Notes: a model not told the origin generated them from the letters alone. A stretch of DNA of 64,000 bases from Sphingomonas melonis (GCF_013409985.1 NZ_JACCBY010000004.1:248001-312000); one strand, 5' to 3'. Positions 36,749 to 46,735 are shown, numbered from the stretch's first letter. Numbers and translations: made by a program.

Positions 36749-38722
36749 ATGTCTCAGACTGCCTACGCCCGCACGCTCGCGCCGCTCTGGCGAAACCTCG
36801 CAGCCCTCGACATCACCACAACACGCTGGCAGTTCATCGCCCGGTCGGCACTTGCCACCGGCCTCGCCCTCAGCATCGCCTTTGCTCTGCAGGTCGAAGC
36901 CCCCTTCTCCACCGCCTCGACCGTGCTGCTGGTGACCAACCCCAATCAGGGTGCGGTGCTGGCCAAGGGCGGCTGGCGGCTGATGGGGACGCTGATCGGC
37001 GGAGTCGCCGCGACGATGCTGATGGCGGTCTTCATCCAGACGCCGGCGCTGTTCCTGCTCGGCTTCGGCCTGTGGCTGGGCGTGTGCGCGGGGGCAGCGA
37101 CGGTGCTGCGTCACTTCCGCGCCTCGGGCGCGGCGGTGGCGGGCTATACGGTCGGTCTTGCCACCTATGGCGCGCTCGAACGACCCGAGCGCGCGCTCGA
37201 CGCCGTACTCGGGCGCACCGCCACGGTGGCGCTGGGCGTGGTATGCCTCGGCGTCGTCACCGCGCTGCTGAGCGGACGCGCGACGCGCGCGAAGCTGGAG
37301 GCAGCCTTGGCTGCGCAGATCGCAAAGGTCGGCCGATTGCTGGCGAGCGCCGTCGCGGGCGACCAGTCAGCGGCTGGTGCGGCGCCCGATCTCGCCGCCG
37401 GTATGTTCGCGATCGACGATCTGCTCGAACTGAGCCGCACCGAATCGCCTGACGTCGCGATCCGGGCCGGAGCAGTGCGTGAGGGGCTGGCGGCGCTGTT
37501 CGGCGCGTTGCTCGGCGCGGCGGAGTGGTCAGCGCGGCAGGCGGACGATCCGGCACTGGCGCCGGCCTGCGCCGATATTGCCCGGAGGCTACCGGTCGTC
37601 ATCACGGCGGTCGAGTGCGGCGCGCTGGAGGTGGCGCGCGTGGAACTGGCAGCGCTGCGCCACGGCTTGCGCACCACGACAAACGCCGCCGAAGCGGATC
37701 ACGGCCCCGCCACGCTGATCGCCTTCGACCGCCTGCTGGAAGCGATCGAGGATTTCGAGGCCGCGTTGCTCGGATTGATGCGGCTGCACGCCCGGACCGT
37801 GCATCACGGCCGCCCCTTCCGTTATCATCGCGACTGGGGCGGCGCATGGCGCAACGGATTGCGTGCGCTGCTTGCCATCCTGGCGGGCGGCGCGATCGGT
37901 ACCGCCACCGGCTGGAGCGAATGGTCACTGCTCCCTTTGATCCTCGCGCCGTACGTGGTGCTGCTGGCGATGACCGGCAATCCCGAGGCGGGCGCGATCG
38001 CCTTCGTCAAAGGCACGGTGCTGGCGGTGCCGGCGGCGTGGCTGTGCGGCTTCGTGCTGCTGCCGACGGTGACCGGCCTGCCGCTGCTGCTCGCGTCGAT
38101 CGCGCCGTTCTGGATCGCGGGCCTCTATACGCTCACCGTCCCGAAGCTGGCGCCGGCGGGGCTCGCCTATCTCGTCGCATTCAACACGTTAGTCGGCGCC
38201 ACCAACCCGATGACGTGGAACGCGGCGGCATTTCTCAACCAGGCGTTCGGCTGGGTCTTCGCGGTGCTGATGACGTGGATCGTCTTCCGGGTGATCCCGC
38301 ATCAGCCGCACCGGCAGGCGCAGCGGATCGCCGAAACGCTGTGGCGGGATGTGGGCGCCGCGATCCGTGCGGAGGTGCGGACGGGCCGCAGCACGTGGGA
38401 GCATCTTCAGCACCACCGGCTGGTGCGGATCGCGCAGAGCCTTGCGGGTGACCCGGCGACACGGAGGCGGGTGCTGGCGCAGGGGCTCGACGACGTCCAT
38501 CTCGGCCGGGCGGCGCTGCGGCTGCACGCGGCGCTTGGCGGTTCGCAGACGGACGAGAGCATCCACACGGCACTGGTCATGGCGGCAACCATGCCGGACA
38601 GCGCCGCCCCTGCCCTGCGCGACGCCGCGCAAGCCGGTGGCCTGCCCCACCGTATCGCCGCCGAACTCACCGACATCGCCGATCTGCTCGACCGGCGCAG
38701 CGCGAGGGCGGCGTCATGCTGA
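36749..38722 (+). CDS. FUSC-family inner-membrane efflux protein (AaeB-like)
   Basis: A 657-residue protein with two clusters of membrane helices (about 30-170 and 350-480) separated by a soluble region, the typical FUSC/AaeB layout. The start is at ATG 36749 (MSQTAYARTLAPLWRNLAAL). Recognisable parts are TVLLVTNPNQGAVLAKGGWR (domain signature), RALLAILAGGAIGTATGWSE and GLAYLVAFNTLVGATNPMTW. It is the pump component of a tripartite exporter for aromatic carboxylic acids or fusaric-acid-like compounds. The next gene overlaps by 7 bp, and the adaptor and outer-membrane factor genes follow. Confidence 0.88.
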   Translation: MSQTAYARTLAPLWRNLAALDITTTRWQFIARSALATGLALSIAFALQVEAPFSTASTVLLVTNPNQGAVLAKGGWRLMGTLIGGVAATMLMAVFIQTPALFLLGFGLWLGVCAGAATVLRHFRASGAAVAGYTVGLATYGALERPERALDAVLGRTATVALGVVCLGVVTALLSGRATRAKLEAALAAQIAKVGRLLASAVAGDQSAAGAAPDLAAGMFAIDDLLELSRTESPDVAIRAGAVREGLAALFGALLGAAEWSARQADDPALAPACADIARRLPVVITAVECGALEVARVELAALRHGLRTTTNAAEADHGPATLIAFDRLLEAIEDFEAALLGLMRLHARTVHHGRPFRYHRDWGGAWRNGLRALLAILAGGAIGTATGWSEWSLLPLILAPYVVLLAMTGNPEAGAIAFVKGTVLAVPAAWLCGFVLLPTVTGLPLLLASIAPFWIAGLYTLTVPKLAPAGLAYLVAFNTLVGATNPMTWNAAAFLNQAFGWVFAVLMTWIVFRVIPHQPHRQAQRIAETLWRDVGAAIRAEVRTGRSTWEHLQHHRLVRIAQSLAGDPATRRRVLAQGLDDVHLGRAALRLHAALGGSQTDESIHTALVMAATMPDSAAPALRDAAQAGGLPHRIAAELTDIADLLDRRSARAASC

Positions 38723-38910
38723 GTGAAGTGTCGATCGCCGGCATCTACCTGCCGCCGTTGCTGCTCTACCTCGCCGCCGCGCTGCCGCTCTTCGCGGCCA
38801 CGCGTGCGCTGCTCGCCCGCGCCGGCGTGCTGCGCTTCGTCTGGCATCCGGCGCTGTTCGAGTTCGCCCTCCTGCTCGCGCTCGTCGCGCTCCTCCTCCT
38901 CTTCGCCTGA
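38716..38910 (+). CDS. DUF1656 small membrane protein (AaeX-like)
   Basis: A 64-residue protein with two hydrophobic stretches (LPPLLLYLAAALPLFAATRA and FEFALLLALVALLLLFA). It matches DUF1656, a small membrane partner always found beside FUSC pumps. Its start overlaps the end of the FUSC gene by 7 bp and the HlyD gene starts 9 bp after its stop, so it is inside the operon. Its exact role is unknown. Confidence 0.88.
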   Translation: MLSEVSIAGIYLPPLLLYLAAALPLFAATRALLARAGVLRFVWHPALFEFALLLALVALLLLFA

Positions 38911-38919
38911 GGACCATCC

Positions 38920-39837
38920 ATGCCGATACCACCCAAGATCCGCGCCGTGCTCCGCCCTGCCCTCACGCTCGCGGTGACGAGTGGGACGATCCTGCTGATC
39001 GTCGCGGTATGGCGCGCCTATATGCTCGCACCCTGGACGCGCGACGGGCGGGTCGGCGCGGATGTCGTGCAGGTCATGCCCGACGTCTCCGGCCGCGTGG
39101 CCGAGGTGCACGTCGTCGACAACCAGCGCGTCCGCCGCGGCGACATCCTCTACGTCATCGACCCTGCCCGCTTCCGGCTGGCGGTCGCCGCTGCCGAGGC
39201 CGAGCTGCGTGCGCGCCGCGCCGACCTCGCGCTGAAGACCGCGACCGCGCGTCGCCGCGACCGGCTCGGCGCGGAGATCGTCGCGGCGGAGACGATCGAT
39301 CATGCCGACGGCGAGGCGCGGATGGCGCAGGCCGCCTATGACGCTGCGGCGGTCGCGCTCGCCACCGCACGGCTCAACCTCGCCCGTGCGACGGTGACCG
39401 CGCCGGTCGACGGCTATGCGACCAACCTGCGGCTTCGCCCCGGCGACTATGCGACCGCCGGCGCGACGCGGGTGGCGATCGTCGACGCGCACCGCCTCTG
39501 GGTCACCGGCTATTTCGAGGAGACCAAGCTTGCGCGGATCGCCCCCGGCGCGCGCGTCGAGGTGAAGCTGATGGGCTATGACACCCCCCTCCCCGGTCAC
39601 GTCGAGAGCATCGGCCGCGGTATCGCCGACCCCAATGACAGCCCCGACGGACGCGGCCTGCCGAGCGTCGACCCGGTCTTCACCTGGGTGCGGCTGGCGC
39701 AGCGCATCCCGGTGCGCGTCCGGATCGACCGGATGCCACCGGGGGTGACGCTCGCCGCGGGAATGACGTGCAGCGTCGCGATTGGCAACGGCATCGCGCA
39801 CGGCCGGCTGCTCGCCGCGACCCGGGCGCTGCTGTGA
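38920..39837 (+). CDS. HlyD-family periplasmic adaptor (AaeA/EmrA-like)
   Basis: A 305-residue membrane-fusion protein. One N-terminal anchor (LTLAVTSGTILLIVAVWRAY) precedes the first lipoyl half (GRVAEVHVVDNQRVRRGDIL). An alpha-hairpin (AEAELRARRADLALKTATAR) and the second lipoyl half (ARATVTAPVDGYATNLRLRP) follow, then a beta-barrel (LWVTGYFEETKLARIAPGAR). This order is canonical. It links the FUSC pump to the outer-membrane factor encoded next; the stop and next start overlap (TGATG). Confidence 0.9.
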   Translation: MPIPPKIRAVLRPALTLAVTSGTILLIVAVWRAYMLAPWTRDGRVGADVVQVMPDVSGRVAEVHVVDNQRVRRGDILYVIDPARFRLAVAAAEAELRARRADLALKTATARRRDRLGAEIVAAETIDHADGEARMAQAAYDAAAVALATARLNLARATVTAPVDGYATNLRLRPGDYATAGATRVAIVDAHRLWVTGYFEETKLARIAPGARVEVKLMGYDTPLPGHVESIGRGIADPNDSPDGRGLPSVDPVFTWVRLAQRIPVRVRIDRMPPGVTLAAGMTCSVAIGNGIAHGRLLAATRALL

Positions 39838-41258
39838 TGCGGGTCCGGTCACCGACGCTGTTCGCGCTGCTGCTGGCCGGCTGTGCGACGCCGCACATAG
39901 TGCCTTATACCAAGCCCGCGCCGGTGCTGCCGCCGCACTGGACCGAGCCGCATCCTGCCGCGACCGCAGGGTCCGTCGACCTGCGCCGCTGGTGGACCGG
40001 TTTTCATGATCCCGCGCTCGATCGATTGGTCGAGTGCGCGATCGCCGGCAATCTCGACCTGCGCATCGCCGCACAGCGCCTGCTCGCCGCCCGCGCCGAA
40101 CGCGACGCGGTGGCGGCGGCTCGCCATCCGCTGATCGGCGCCAGCGGCGGCGCCTCGGTGCAGCGATCGAGCACGCGGCTTGACTATCCGCCGGGGATCG
40201 GCCGTTCGGACACGCTGTCGGCGGGGCTCGAGGCGAGCTGGGAGCCCGATCTGTTCGGCCGGCTCAGCCAATCGGTCGAGGCTGCCGAGGCGGAGGCCGG
40301 CATCGTCGAGGAAGACCGCCGTGCGATCCTCGTCAGCCTGATCGCTGAAATAGCGCTCGATTATATCGACCTGCGCTCGGCCCAGGAACGCCACGCCATC
40401 GCCACGCGCGACATCGACCGGTTGAAGACGACGCTCGACGCCACCGAACGTCTCCACCGTGCCGGTCTCGCCACGGGTGCCAGCGTTGCCGAAGCGCGCG
40501 CCGAATGGCGGCTGGCGCAGGCGCGCCTCCCCGGCTTTGCCGAACGGATCGCACGCGATCGTCACGCCATCGCGACTCTGACCGGCGGCTTTCCGGGCGA
40601 CATGCTCACGGATCTCGGCGACACCGCCCCGCTTCCCGCCGTACCAGAGCTGCCGCCATCCGTGCCGTCGCAACTGCTCCGCGACCGGCCCGACATCCGC
40701 GCCGCCGAGCGCCGCCTCGCCGCCGCCACCGCCCGCGCCAATGTCGCGGCCGCCGATCTCCTGCCGCGCTTCCGCATCCCGCTGACGCTCGGCATCGCGG
40801 CGAGCGGTGTCGCCGGCCTGCTGTCGCCCGGTGCGATCGTCTGGAGCCTTGCCGCCAGCGGCTCGCAGACGCTCTATGACAAGGGGCAGCGCGCCGCCCG
40901 GCTGCGTGCCGCACAGGCGCTGACCGAAGCGCAGCGGCTTGACTATGAGCGCAGCATCCGCGCCGCGATGCGCGATGTCGAGGATGTGCTTGCCAGCCGC
41001 CACGAGGAAGCGATCCGTTACGAGGCCCTGACCGCGGCGCTGGCGGCGAGCCGTACCGCCGTCTCCCGCGCTACCCGCGAACGCCGCGCCGGCACGATCG
41101 GCACGCTCGACCTGCTGACCACCCAGCGCTCGCTTTATGCGATCGAGGACGGGCTCGCCGTCAGCCGCGCCGACCGGCTGCGCCAGATCGTGACGCTCGC
41201 CAAGACGCTTGGTGGAGGCTGGCAAGACGACTTTCCAGAAGCTCATCCAACAGGCTGA
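39837..41258 (+). CDS. NodT-family outer-membrane efflux lipoprotein
   Basis: A 473-residue TolC-like outer-membrane factor. The start ATG 39837 overlaps the adaptor stop. The lipobox LLLAGC predicts lipidation of Cys (MRVRSPTLFALLLAGCATPH). Typical NodT motifs are SVDLRRWWTGFHDPALDRLV, GNLDLRIAAQRLLAAR, SWEPDLFGRLSQSVEAAEAE, and LLRDRPDIRAAERRLAAATA. It completes a tripartite exporter with FUSC and HlyD in an operon of four genes, probably under the GntR regulator upstream. It ends without a recognised terminator. Confidence 0.9.
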   Translation: MRVRSPTLFALLLAGCATPHIVPYTKPAPVLPPHWTEPHPAATAGSVDLRRWWTGFHDPALDRLVECAIAGNLDLRIAAQRLLAARAERDAVAAARHPLIGASGGASVQRSSTRLDYPPGIGRSDTLSAGLEASWEPDLFGRLSQSVEAAEAEAGIVEEDRRAILVSLIAEIALDYIDLRSAQERHAIATRDIDRLKTTLDATERLHRAGLATGASVAEARAEWRLAQARLPGFAERIARDRHAIATLTGGFPGDMLTDLGDTAPLPAVPELPPSVPSQLLRDRPDIRAAERRLAAATARANVAAADLLPRFRIPLTLGIAASGVAGLLSPGAIVWSLAASGSQTLYDKGQRAARLRAAQALTEAQRLDYERSIRAAMRDVEDVLASRHEEAIRYEALTAALAASRTAVSRATRERRAGTIGTLDLLTTQRSLYAIEDGLAVSRADRLRQIVTLAKTLGGGWQDDFPEAHPTG

Positions 41259-41530
41259 TGCTCCCGCGGACGAAGGGTGGAGCGGTGAAGTCAGAACCTG
41301 CCCGCCTCTCCACGCACGCTTGTCGTCGCGCCAGGGTCATGTCCGGCTCCCCCTGGTTGCAATGGTGGTCGGTTCGTTCGTGCGCGCTGCCGCCTCGCAA
41401 CGTCCGTCCGATATCGACGCCACTTGCGGTATCGGCGTCTCCCCTGCCGGTGTCTTTCCGCACCGACTGAATGTCCACCGATCTGCTCGCGCGATCCGAT
41501 CGCACGTCGCGACCTTCGGGGGCACCTCAT

Positions 41531-42300
41531 GGTCCATGATAATGCGTCGGCGATGCTCCCGACGGCTACCTTCGTACTGCTACTGTGCCGCTACACCATC
41601 GCTTTCGTAGTACTCGGCGCGATCGCCGTCAGTAGAGGCAGGTTTTGCCCGTGGGCGGACGCGGCGGCGCAGGGCGCTGACCGAGCTGTTGATTTCCAGA
41701 TGCTATACCGTCTTCTATTCGCTCGCGCTGCACAATTACGTGACGCACGGAGCCCTGACGGCGCTGCTCGGCATCCAGCCATCCCCGCGTCGTTCCTGGT
41801 CGAACGGTGCTTGACCGCGGTCCGGTCGACCCCACCGGCCCGGGCGCTCACCGGGTTGAGGGAGGCGTTGCCGAAGGGCTCGTCGCGATGTGTTTCGCCG
41901 TCGCGGGATTCGCTTGTGCCGGCTTTGCGCCCCTCGGGTTTCGGCCGGCGCGATGCTGCGGAAGCGGGAGATACAGACCCCCTTAGGTCTCGCTACAACT
42001 GTAACATGCGGTCGCACAGGCTGTCACCGGCGCGGCGGCTTGGTTTGAGGCAGTCCTCGGGTCGTGGGAGGTGGGCTTCGTGCTGGTGGTGCTGCAAATC
42101 GCGCCGTGCGGTCTCGATCGGTGCGACCTCCCTCATCTTCCGGCTGATGGGACGCGGTAATCCCATGGACGCGACCAGCCTGTTCTATCGCGCTCCAGAC
42201 GTCGCGCGGCGTTGACCTTCGCGATCGGCCATTGCATGCAGGCACCGTTGCCGGGCGGTCTTGCGCTGGCCGTCGCTGCGGTATTGTTTTTGCGCGATGA
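41531..42300 (+). pseudogene. decayed EamA/DMT-family transporter
   Basis: Fragments of a typical EamA permease appear in order but in different frames. These are ATFVLLLCRYTIAFVVLGAI (second helix), LALHNYVTHGALTALLGIQP (resembling the G-M-AL-LQP helix) and GLVAMCFAVAGFACAGFAPL. AAAWFEAVLGSWEVGFVLVV follows, then SIGATSLIFRLMGRGNPMDA and TSLFYRAPDVA (the SLL-LIRRG-A-ASLFYLVPP motif). A last piece reads ALTFAIGHCMQAPLPGGLAL. At least two frame changes and several missing pieces separate them. It is a dead gene between the efflux operon and the repeat array. I assign it by pattern resemblance only. Confidence 0.6.
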
Positions 42301-42689
42301 CGTGACGGGGCGCGCACGACCCCCGGTCGCTGGACCGGCGCATGATACCCTATCGCTCCCTTTGTGTGACGAGTGGCAGGATCGCGCCCAGCGGTTCCGC
42401 CTTTTCCACCGCAGCGTCGGTGCATTCATGGCGTCCGCGCAGATCAATCGGGTGGAGATGGGACAACGGTGCATCCAAGCGCGCTGGTAGTCGCATTATC
42501 CGGACGCGACCGGCCGGTCGTTGCTAGTCCGATGGAACGGCGGAGTGCCGCCCTGCCCCCGCCTCACGTTGGTGCGTTTCCAGTGGAGCGGATGTAATTA
42601 TCGGCGCTTAGTCCAGACCACGTCTCGCACCGGCCGAAATTGCGGTTGCCCGAGGGTGGACGTCAGCGAGGATCAACAGGGCCGGGCCA

Positions 42690-44310
42690 CGGCTACGTAG
42701 CTGGTAGCTATGAGGTAGCGTCTTCGCACACTGGCATTCATTCCGTCCGTCTTAATGCTTTTTTTGATAGGTCTTTAGCGGTTAGCTATCGGAGAGCGGG
42801 TGTTAGATCAGTTGCTCATTCTGGTAGGCGCGGCTTACCGCCCCTCGATGCGAGGTAGCTACTGACCGTCGGATAGCTATCAGCTTTTAGATTGGTAGCG
42901 CATGACGGTCGCGAGCGGCCCTGGCCGTCGATGAGAGGCGGTAGTAGGAAGCTTTGAGGAATGGGATAGCTATCAACTACTCCTGCCACGGTGGTTGGGC
43001 ACGCTTTCGTGTGCGGCCTTGGCCACGCGGCGGGTGCCTGCCCCCGGCTAACCTACCGCGAAAGTTGGGTTCCTAAGCCGAGCCCGGCCCGATCGGACGA
43101 CGTCGGATGCTCACCCGAGATCGCTGGTCGCCAATTCCCTGAACGAGTATCATCTAGCTAGCAGGTGCCAGGAAGCTATCGGCTAGGCCCGTGCAACGCA
43201 ATTCGGAAGTTAGGTCGAGTAGCTACGAGCTATACAATGCGGCGAGTAGCTACTAGGTACGTAGCCCTCAAATCATTACCCAAGGGTGCCAGGCTTGCAA
43301 AATGCAGAACAGGATACAGCATCCTGATGATGTACGGCCTTGACCGGACAGGTATCAGTGGCAGGCCGGACTATGCCCTCCGCCATATGTTTCCATGTGC
43401 ATATACATGACAGCGTCCTGGGCGCACGGCATGCAGGTAGCGGACGATAGCCAACCGTAACCAGATAGCTACTAGTTGCATGCTGACGGTGTTTTCCGAT
43501 CGTTCTCGCCTGACAGCCTTGAGTGGAAAGCGCGCACGAAACACGGGTGGAAATGTGCGAGATAGCTATCGGGTAGGAGGGTGGTAGCCGATAGCTATCC
43601 CTAAGACCCGGCGTTCTAGTAGCTACTAGATATTGACGCAGCAGCACGTTGGAAACAACGTTTAACCGCCATAGCATATAAGTTTGATGCTTACGGGAGG
43701 GGGTGCCCCATCGCCTTACGGACGTACTTGGCTGTGACTGCAAGACTGGTCGCGGCGGGTGCGATCATATCTGTACAAGCATCAAGATACACAGGGCGAA
43801 TTGACAGCGACAGTGAACAGTCACCCTACGCCAGCAATCGGTTGCCTCCCGAAGCTACCTAGTAGCTATCCTTGTATAGCAGCTTGCGAGGCTGCTCTGT
43901 TCGAAGTGGCGATCAGGGCGCAGGCGTAGGATCTCTGAGTATTTCGGCCACGTGCCTATCAGCCTTAGGGTGGGGGCAATTACGGTGCGAACCGTTGCAC
44001 TTCGACCAGCGCCGGCGCGCTCGCGCGTACTTTTAGCCCAAGGTATCTACGACGGTCTGGTGGGCTGGTCTGCCCCGGGGATCACGTTGCTACGACCGAA
44101 AGAGGGTGATGATCGATGCCGATGGGGATGCCACCGCGCAACGGGCACGTCTCGCGTTTCAGCCGCCGTGCACAGAGCACACCAACCTGCGTAAAGCCAC
44201 GATAGCTACCCGGTAGCACAACCTACCGCCTAGCTTTCAGCTATCTTATATCTCCTAGCTATCCGATACGCGGCATGCTATCAGCCGCCAGATAGCTAGT
44301 GGATATCGTG
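42690..44310. repeat. TAGCTA repeat array, candidate partition centromere (parS)
   Basis: Sixteen exact TAGCTA hexamers start at 42705, 42783, 42856, 42874, 42967, 43155, 43220, 43247, 43466, 43563, 43592, 43620, 43863, 44203, 44256 and 44293. Most sit in longer palindromes GATAGCTATC or AGTAGCTACT, and degenerate copies (AGCTATC, GGTAGC, TAGCTTT) fill the gaps. At about 65% GC roughly 0.2 copies would be expected in 1.6 kb. The array ends 26 bp before parA, and one more copy lies at 46601 past parB. No convincing gene lies inside. An array of palindromic sites beside parA/parB is the usual form of a plasmid centromere. Confidence 0.7.
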
Positions 44311-44318
44311 AGGCCCCA

Positions 44319-45008
44319 ATGCCGACCATTGTTCTCGTCAGTCCAAAGGGCGGCGTCGGAAAGACGACCGCGGCGATGATCCTCGCCAACCAGTTGAGCC
44401 AGGGCGCGCCGGTGACCGTAATCGATGCCGATCCGAACCGGCCCTTCCAGTCCTGGGCGGCGGGCGGTAACGTCCCGGATAACCTCAAGATCGTGACGGA
44501 CGCGGACGAGGAAAACATCATCGACAAGATCGAGGAGGCTGCCGCGGCGACCCCGTTCGTCATCGTCGATCTGGAAGGCACCGCCGCGAAGATCGTCGTC
44601 CTGGCCGTCAGTCAGGCGGATCTCGTGATCGTTCCGACACAGGGGTCGCAGCTCGACGCCGAACAGGCGGGGAGGGCGCTCCGCGTGATCCGGCAGCAGG
44701 AGAAGATGACGCGGCGGCCTGTCGAATATGGGGTGCTGTTGACCAGAACCAGCCCCGCCATCCGCACCCGGACCACGACCCACATCATGCAAGGCCTCGC
44801 CGAGGCCGGCATCAACGTCTTCGATACGCACATCAACGAGCGAGAGGCCTTCCGTGCGATGTTCTCGTTCCGTCAAACGCTTGAGGGGCTGAGGAACGAG
44901 GAGGTCAACAATCTGGACAAGGCGATCAACAACGCCAACGCGTTCACCAAAGAGGTGGTCGATCGTCTGCGTGCGATCCAGTACGCGCAGCAGGAGGAGG
45001 TCGCCTGA
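44319..45008 (+). CDS. parA: ParA-family partition ATPase (type Ib size)
   Basis: A 229-residue protein without an N-terminal HTH, like type Ib ParA. The deviant Walker A motif is SPKGGVGKTTAAMILANQLS, Walker A' is VTVIDADPNRPFQSW, and Walker B is PFVIVDLEGTAAKIV. It would drive plasmid positioning on the nucleoid with the small downstream DNA-binding partner. The stop codon overlaps the start of that gene (TGATG). The repeat array ends just upstream, so the promoter lies within or beside it, and the ParB-like partner may autoregulate through these repeats. Confidence 0.92.
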   Translation: MPTIVLVSPKGGVGKTTAAMILANQLSQGAPVTVIDADPNRPFQSWAAGGNVPDNLKIVTDADEENIIDKIEEAAAATPFVIVDLEGTAAKIVVLAVSQADLVIVPTQGSQLDAEQAGRALRVIRQQEKMTRRPVEYGVLLTRTSPAIRTRTTTHIMQGLAEAGINVFDTHINEREAFRAMFSFRQTLEGLRNEEVNNLDKAINNANAFTKEVVDRLRAIQYAQQEEVA

Positions 45009-45379
45009 TGTCCGCGCGCGTATCGCCATTCGGCGACCTTGATGATTTCCAGCCGCGTTCGCCCGCGAGCCGAACCGACGACGGCATCATCGACAAGATC
45101 GCCGAGGCCAGCAACTTCCCGAGCCGCGCGCCGCGCGCCGAACGTGTCGAGGTCGTGCCCGAGCAGGGGCCGGCTGAAGTTCCTGCCGCATCTTCTATCC
45201 GCTCGCAGCGGCGATATCGGACCGGACGCAATCAACAGCTGAACATCAAGGCGTCGAAGGAAACGGTCGACCAATTCTACGCCTTGGCAGATGCATTCGG
45301 TGAACCATTGGGCGTGGTGTTTGAGCGAGCCGTGAAGGCGCTCCGTGATGAGCGTCGCGACGAGGCGAAGCCTCGCTGA
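45008..45379 (+). CDS. small ParB-like partner, probable ribbon-helix-helix DNA-binding protein
   Basis: A 123-residue protein. The first 75 residues are polar and disordered-looking (PRAERVEVVPEQGPAEVPAA). The C-terminal part RTGRNQQLNIKASKETVDQF, then YALADAFGEPLGVVFERAVK, has the beta-strand plus two-helix layout of ribbon-helix-helix proteins. Type Ib partition systems pair a small ParA with exactly this kind of protein. It is translationally coupled to parA. It is the likely binder of the TAGCTA palindromes (inference). No standard ParB ParBc domain is present. Confidence 0.75.
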   Translation: MSARVSPFGDLDDFQPRSPASRTDDGIIDKIAEASNFPSRAPRAERVEVVPEQGPAEVPAASSIRSQRRYRTGRNQQLNIKASKETVDQFYALADAFGEPLGVVFERAVKALRDERRDEAKPR

Positions 45380-46735
45380 ACCAGCCCGGGGCGGGTGAGG
45401 GGGGGCTGCCTTGCTGCCCCGCCCCGCTGCGAATGGGACGTGTGCTGATGTGCCCAGTGCGAGTCGAAAGTGGCGTCTACGTCCGCCGCTGTCGCTTTTC
45501 GGCTCGGGCAATCTTCGGGTTTCATGTTCGTAGCGACCTTCAGCTGCCTTGCTCGATGACAGCAGAGGGTGACCATTGGTGGGGCTGAGGGTGGCGACTG
45601 GGGTTAACCGCGACGGGCAGCACAACGATCTACCCGGAATGTAGTTGGGGCAGGAAGCGCTCTCTTGCCGTCGGTTGGCCTGGATCGGCATGTTTGCAGG
45701 TAGGCGCTCGCGATCGGACGAAACGAGCTTAGCAGCCGCGCCCGCGATGACGTAAGCGTCGGCCAGCAGTGGTTGTCGGCGGATACGCTGCGCGTCCCCA
45801 GGGGCGGATGCTCCGTCACACCACCTTTAAAGCGACTCACTGGTCTTGACGGGTGTTATCGTGCGCAGCCTTCCTGACGGTCGGCAAGGTGAAAGCCCTT
45901 CGTAGTCCTTCCCATATTCTGGATGTGCCGAGGGCCAAACCCGGAAAGCAATAATCTTCAAATCTGTCCGGCAAACTCTTGCAGGTGGGGCGGCAATGAT
46001 GGGCGCCGTGCAGGCGGGTCTTGGGCGAAGCATTGGTCGGTGCATGATGCTAGGCGGGATCGACATTCAGTGTCGTAGCGAAGTTCCTCCCCCCGCTTGG
46101 GGACGAATCTTGTCCAAACTCCGATGTCAAATCCTCCGTTGCCAGGGGAGGTGGCATGCCGAAGGCATGACGGAGGGGGAGGGCACGCCACCGAAGACAT
46201 CGCTTACCCCCCTCCGTCACGGCTGCGCCGCGCCACCTCCCCCTGGCGGGGGAGGAATTCTCTCGAAGTCCGAATGTCGATCGGCGCTAATACACACTCG
46301 CGTGTGATTACCGAGGGTGCCTGTGCCTGCGTACACAGAGGTCTGGCGTCGGGTAAAGCGCCGGCCGGTTGTTCGCTGGAACATTGGTGACACGCTTGTC
46401 TGCGCCGGATGCCGGACCCGTCCTCGCTCACATGCAAGACGTTTTGCAGACGAGTCAAAGGGGCGGGCGATCTCCGAACGACGGAAGCGATCTGACTTGG
46501 GTCCTCCATTAGCCCTCGGTGTTCATCGCAGCCTGAACCGCCACCCGACCGTAGGAATCCCCATGCCAACTCCTTCGTGCAAGGATGAAGCGGGTGCCGA
46601 TAGCTACCGGATAGCCACCGCAAACTATGTGGCCAGTCTGGCAATGGCGTGGATGACGGTACCTCGACCTCGCGCTAGACCTCCATAGCTCCGTTCGCCA
46701 CGTCTGGCGGCTCGGCTAGGGCGGACCGTCTGCCG
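45380..46735. other. gene-poor stretch after parB
   Basis: No supported gene is visible. Short open frames overlap on both strands and lack family motifs. The stretch contains a repeat element (46051-46281) and one TAGCTA copy at 46601 (GCCGATAGCTACCGGATAGC). Confidence 0.5.
46051..46281. repeat. second MITE/REP-like element with inverted GATCGACATTC ends
   Basis: The left end TAGGCGGGATCGACATTCA (46051-46069) is identical over 19 bases to the inverse of the right end of the element at 26300-26318. The right end reads GAATGTCGATCGGCGCTAA. Inside are several TCCTCCCCC / GGGGGAGG hairpins and the arm pair CCCCTCCGTCACGGCTGCGC / TGCCGAAGGCATGACGGAGG. The architecture matches 26003-26318, so both are copies of one short palindromic family. 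Confidence 0.6.

Noticed and set aside
43276..43743. 155-codon minus-strand frame inside the TAGCTA array
   Set aside because: No recognisable motif, and it runs through several repeat copies; more likely chance in this lower-GC stretch.
42690..44310. TAGCTA array as a CRISPR
   Set aside because: Repeats are only 6-10 bp with irregular spacing, there are no uniform spacers and no cas genes in the window.
46317..46688. 123-codon plus-strand frame before the HTH gene
   Set aside because: Basic, low-complexity composition without motifs; overlaps an equally long minus-strand frame.
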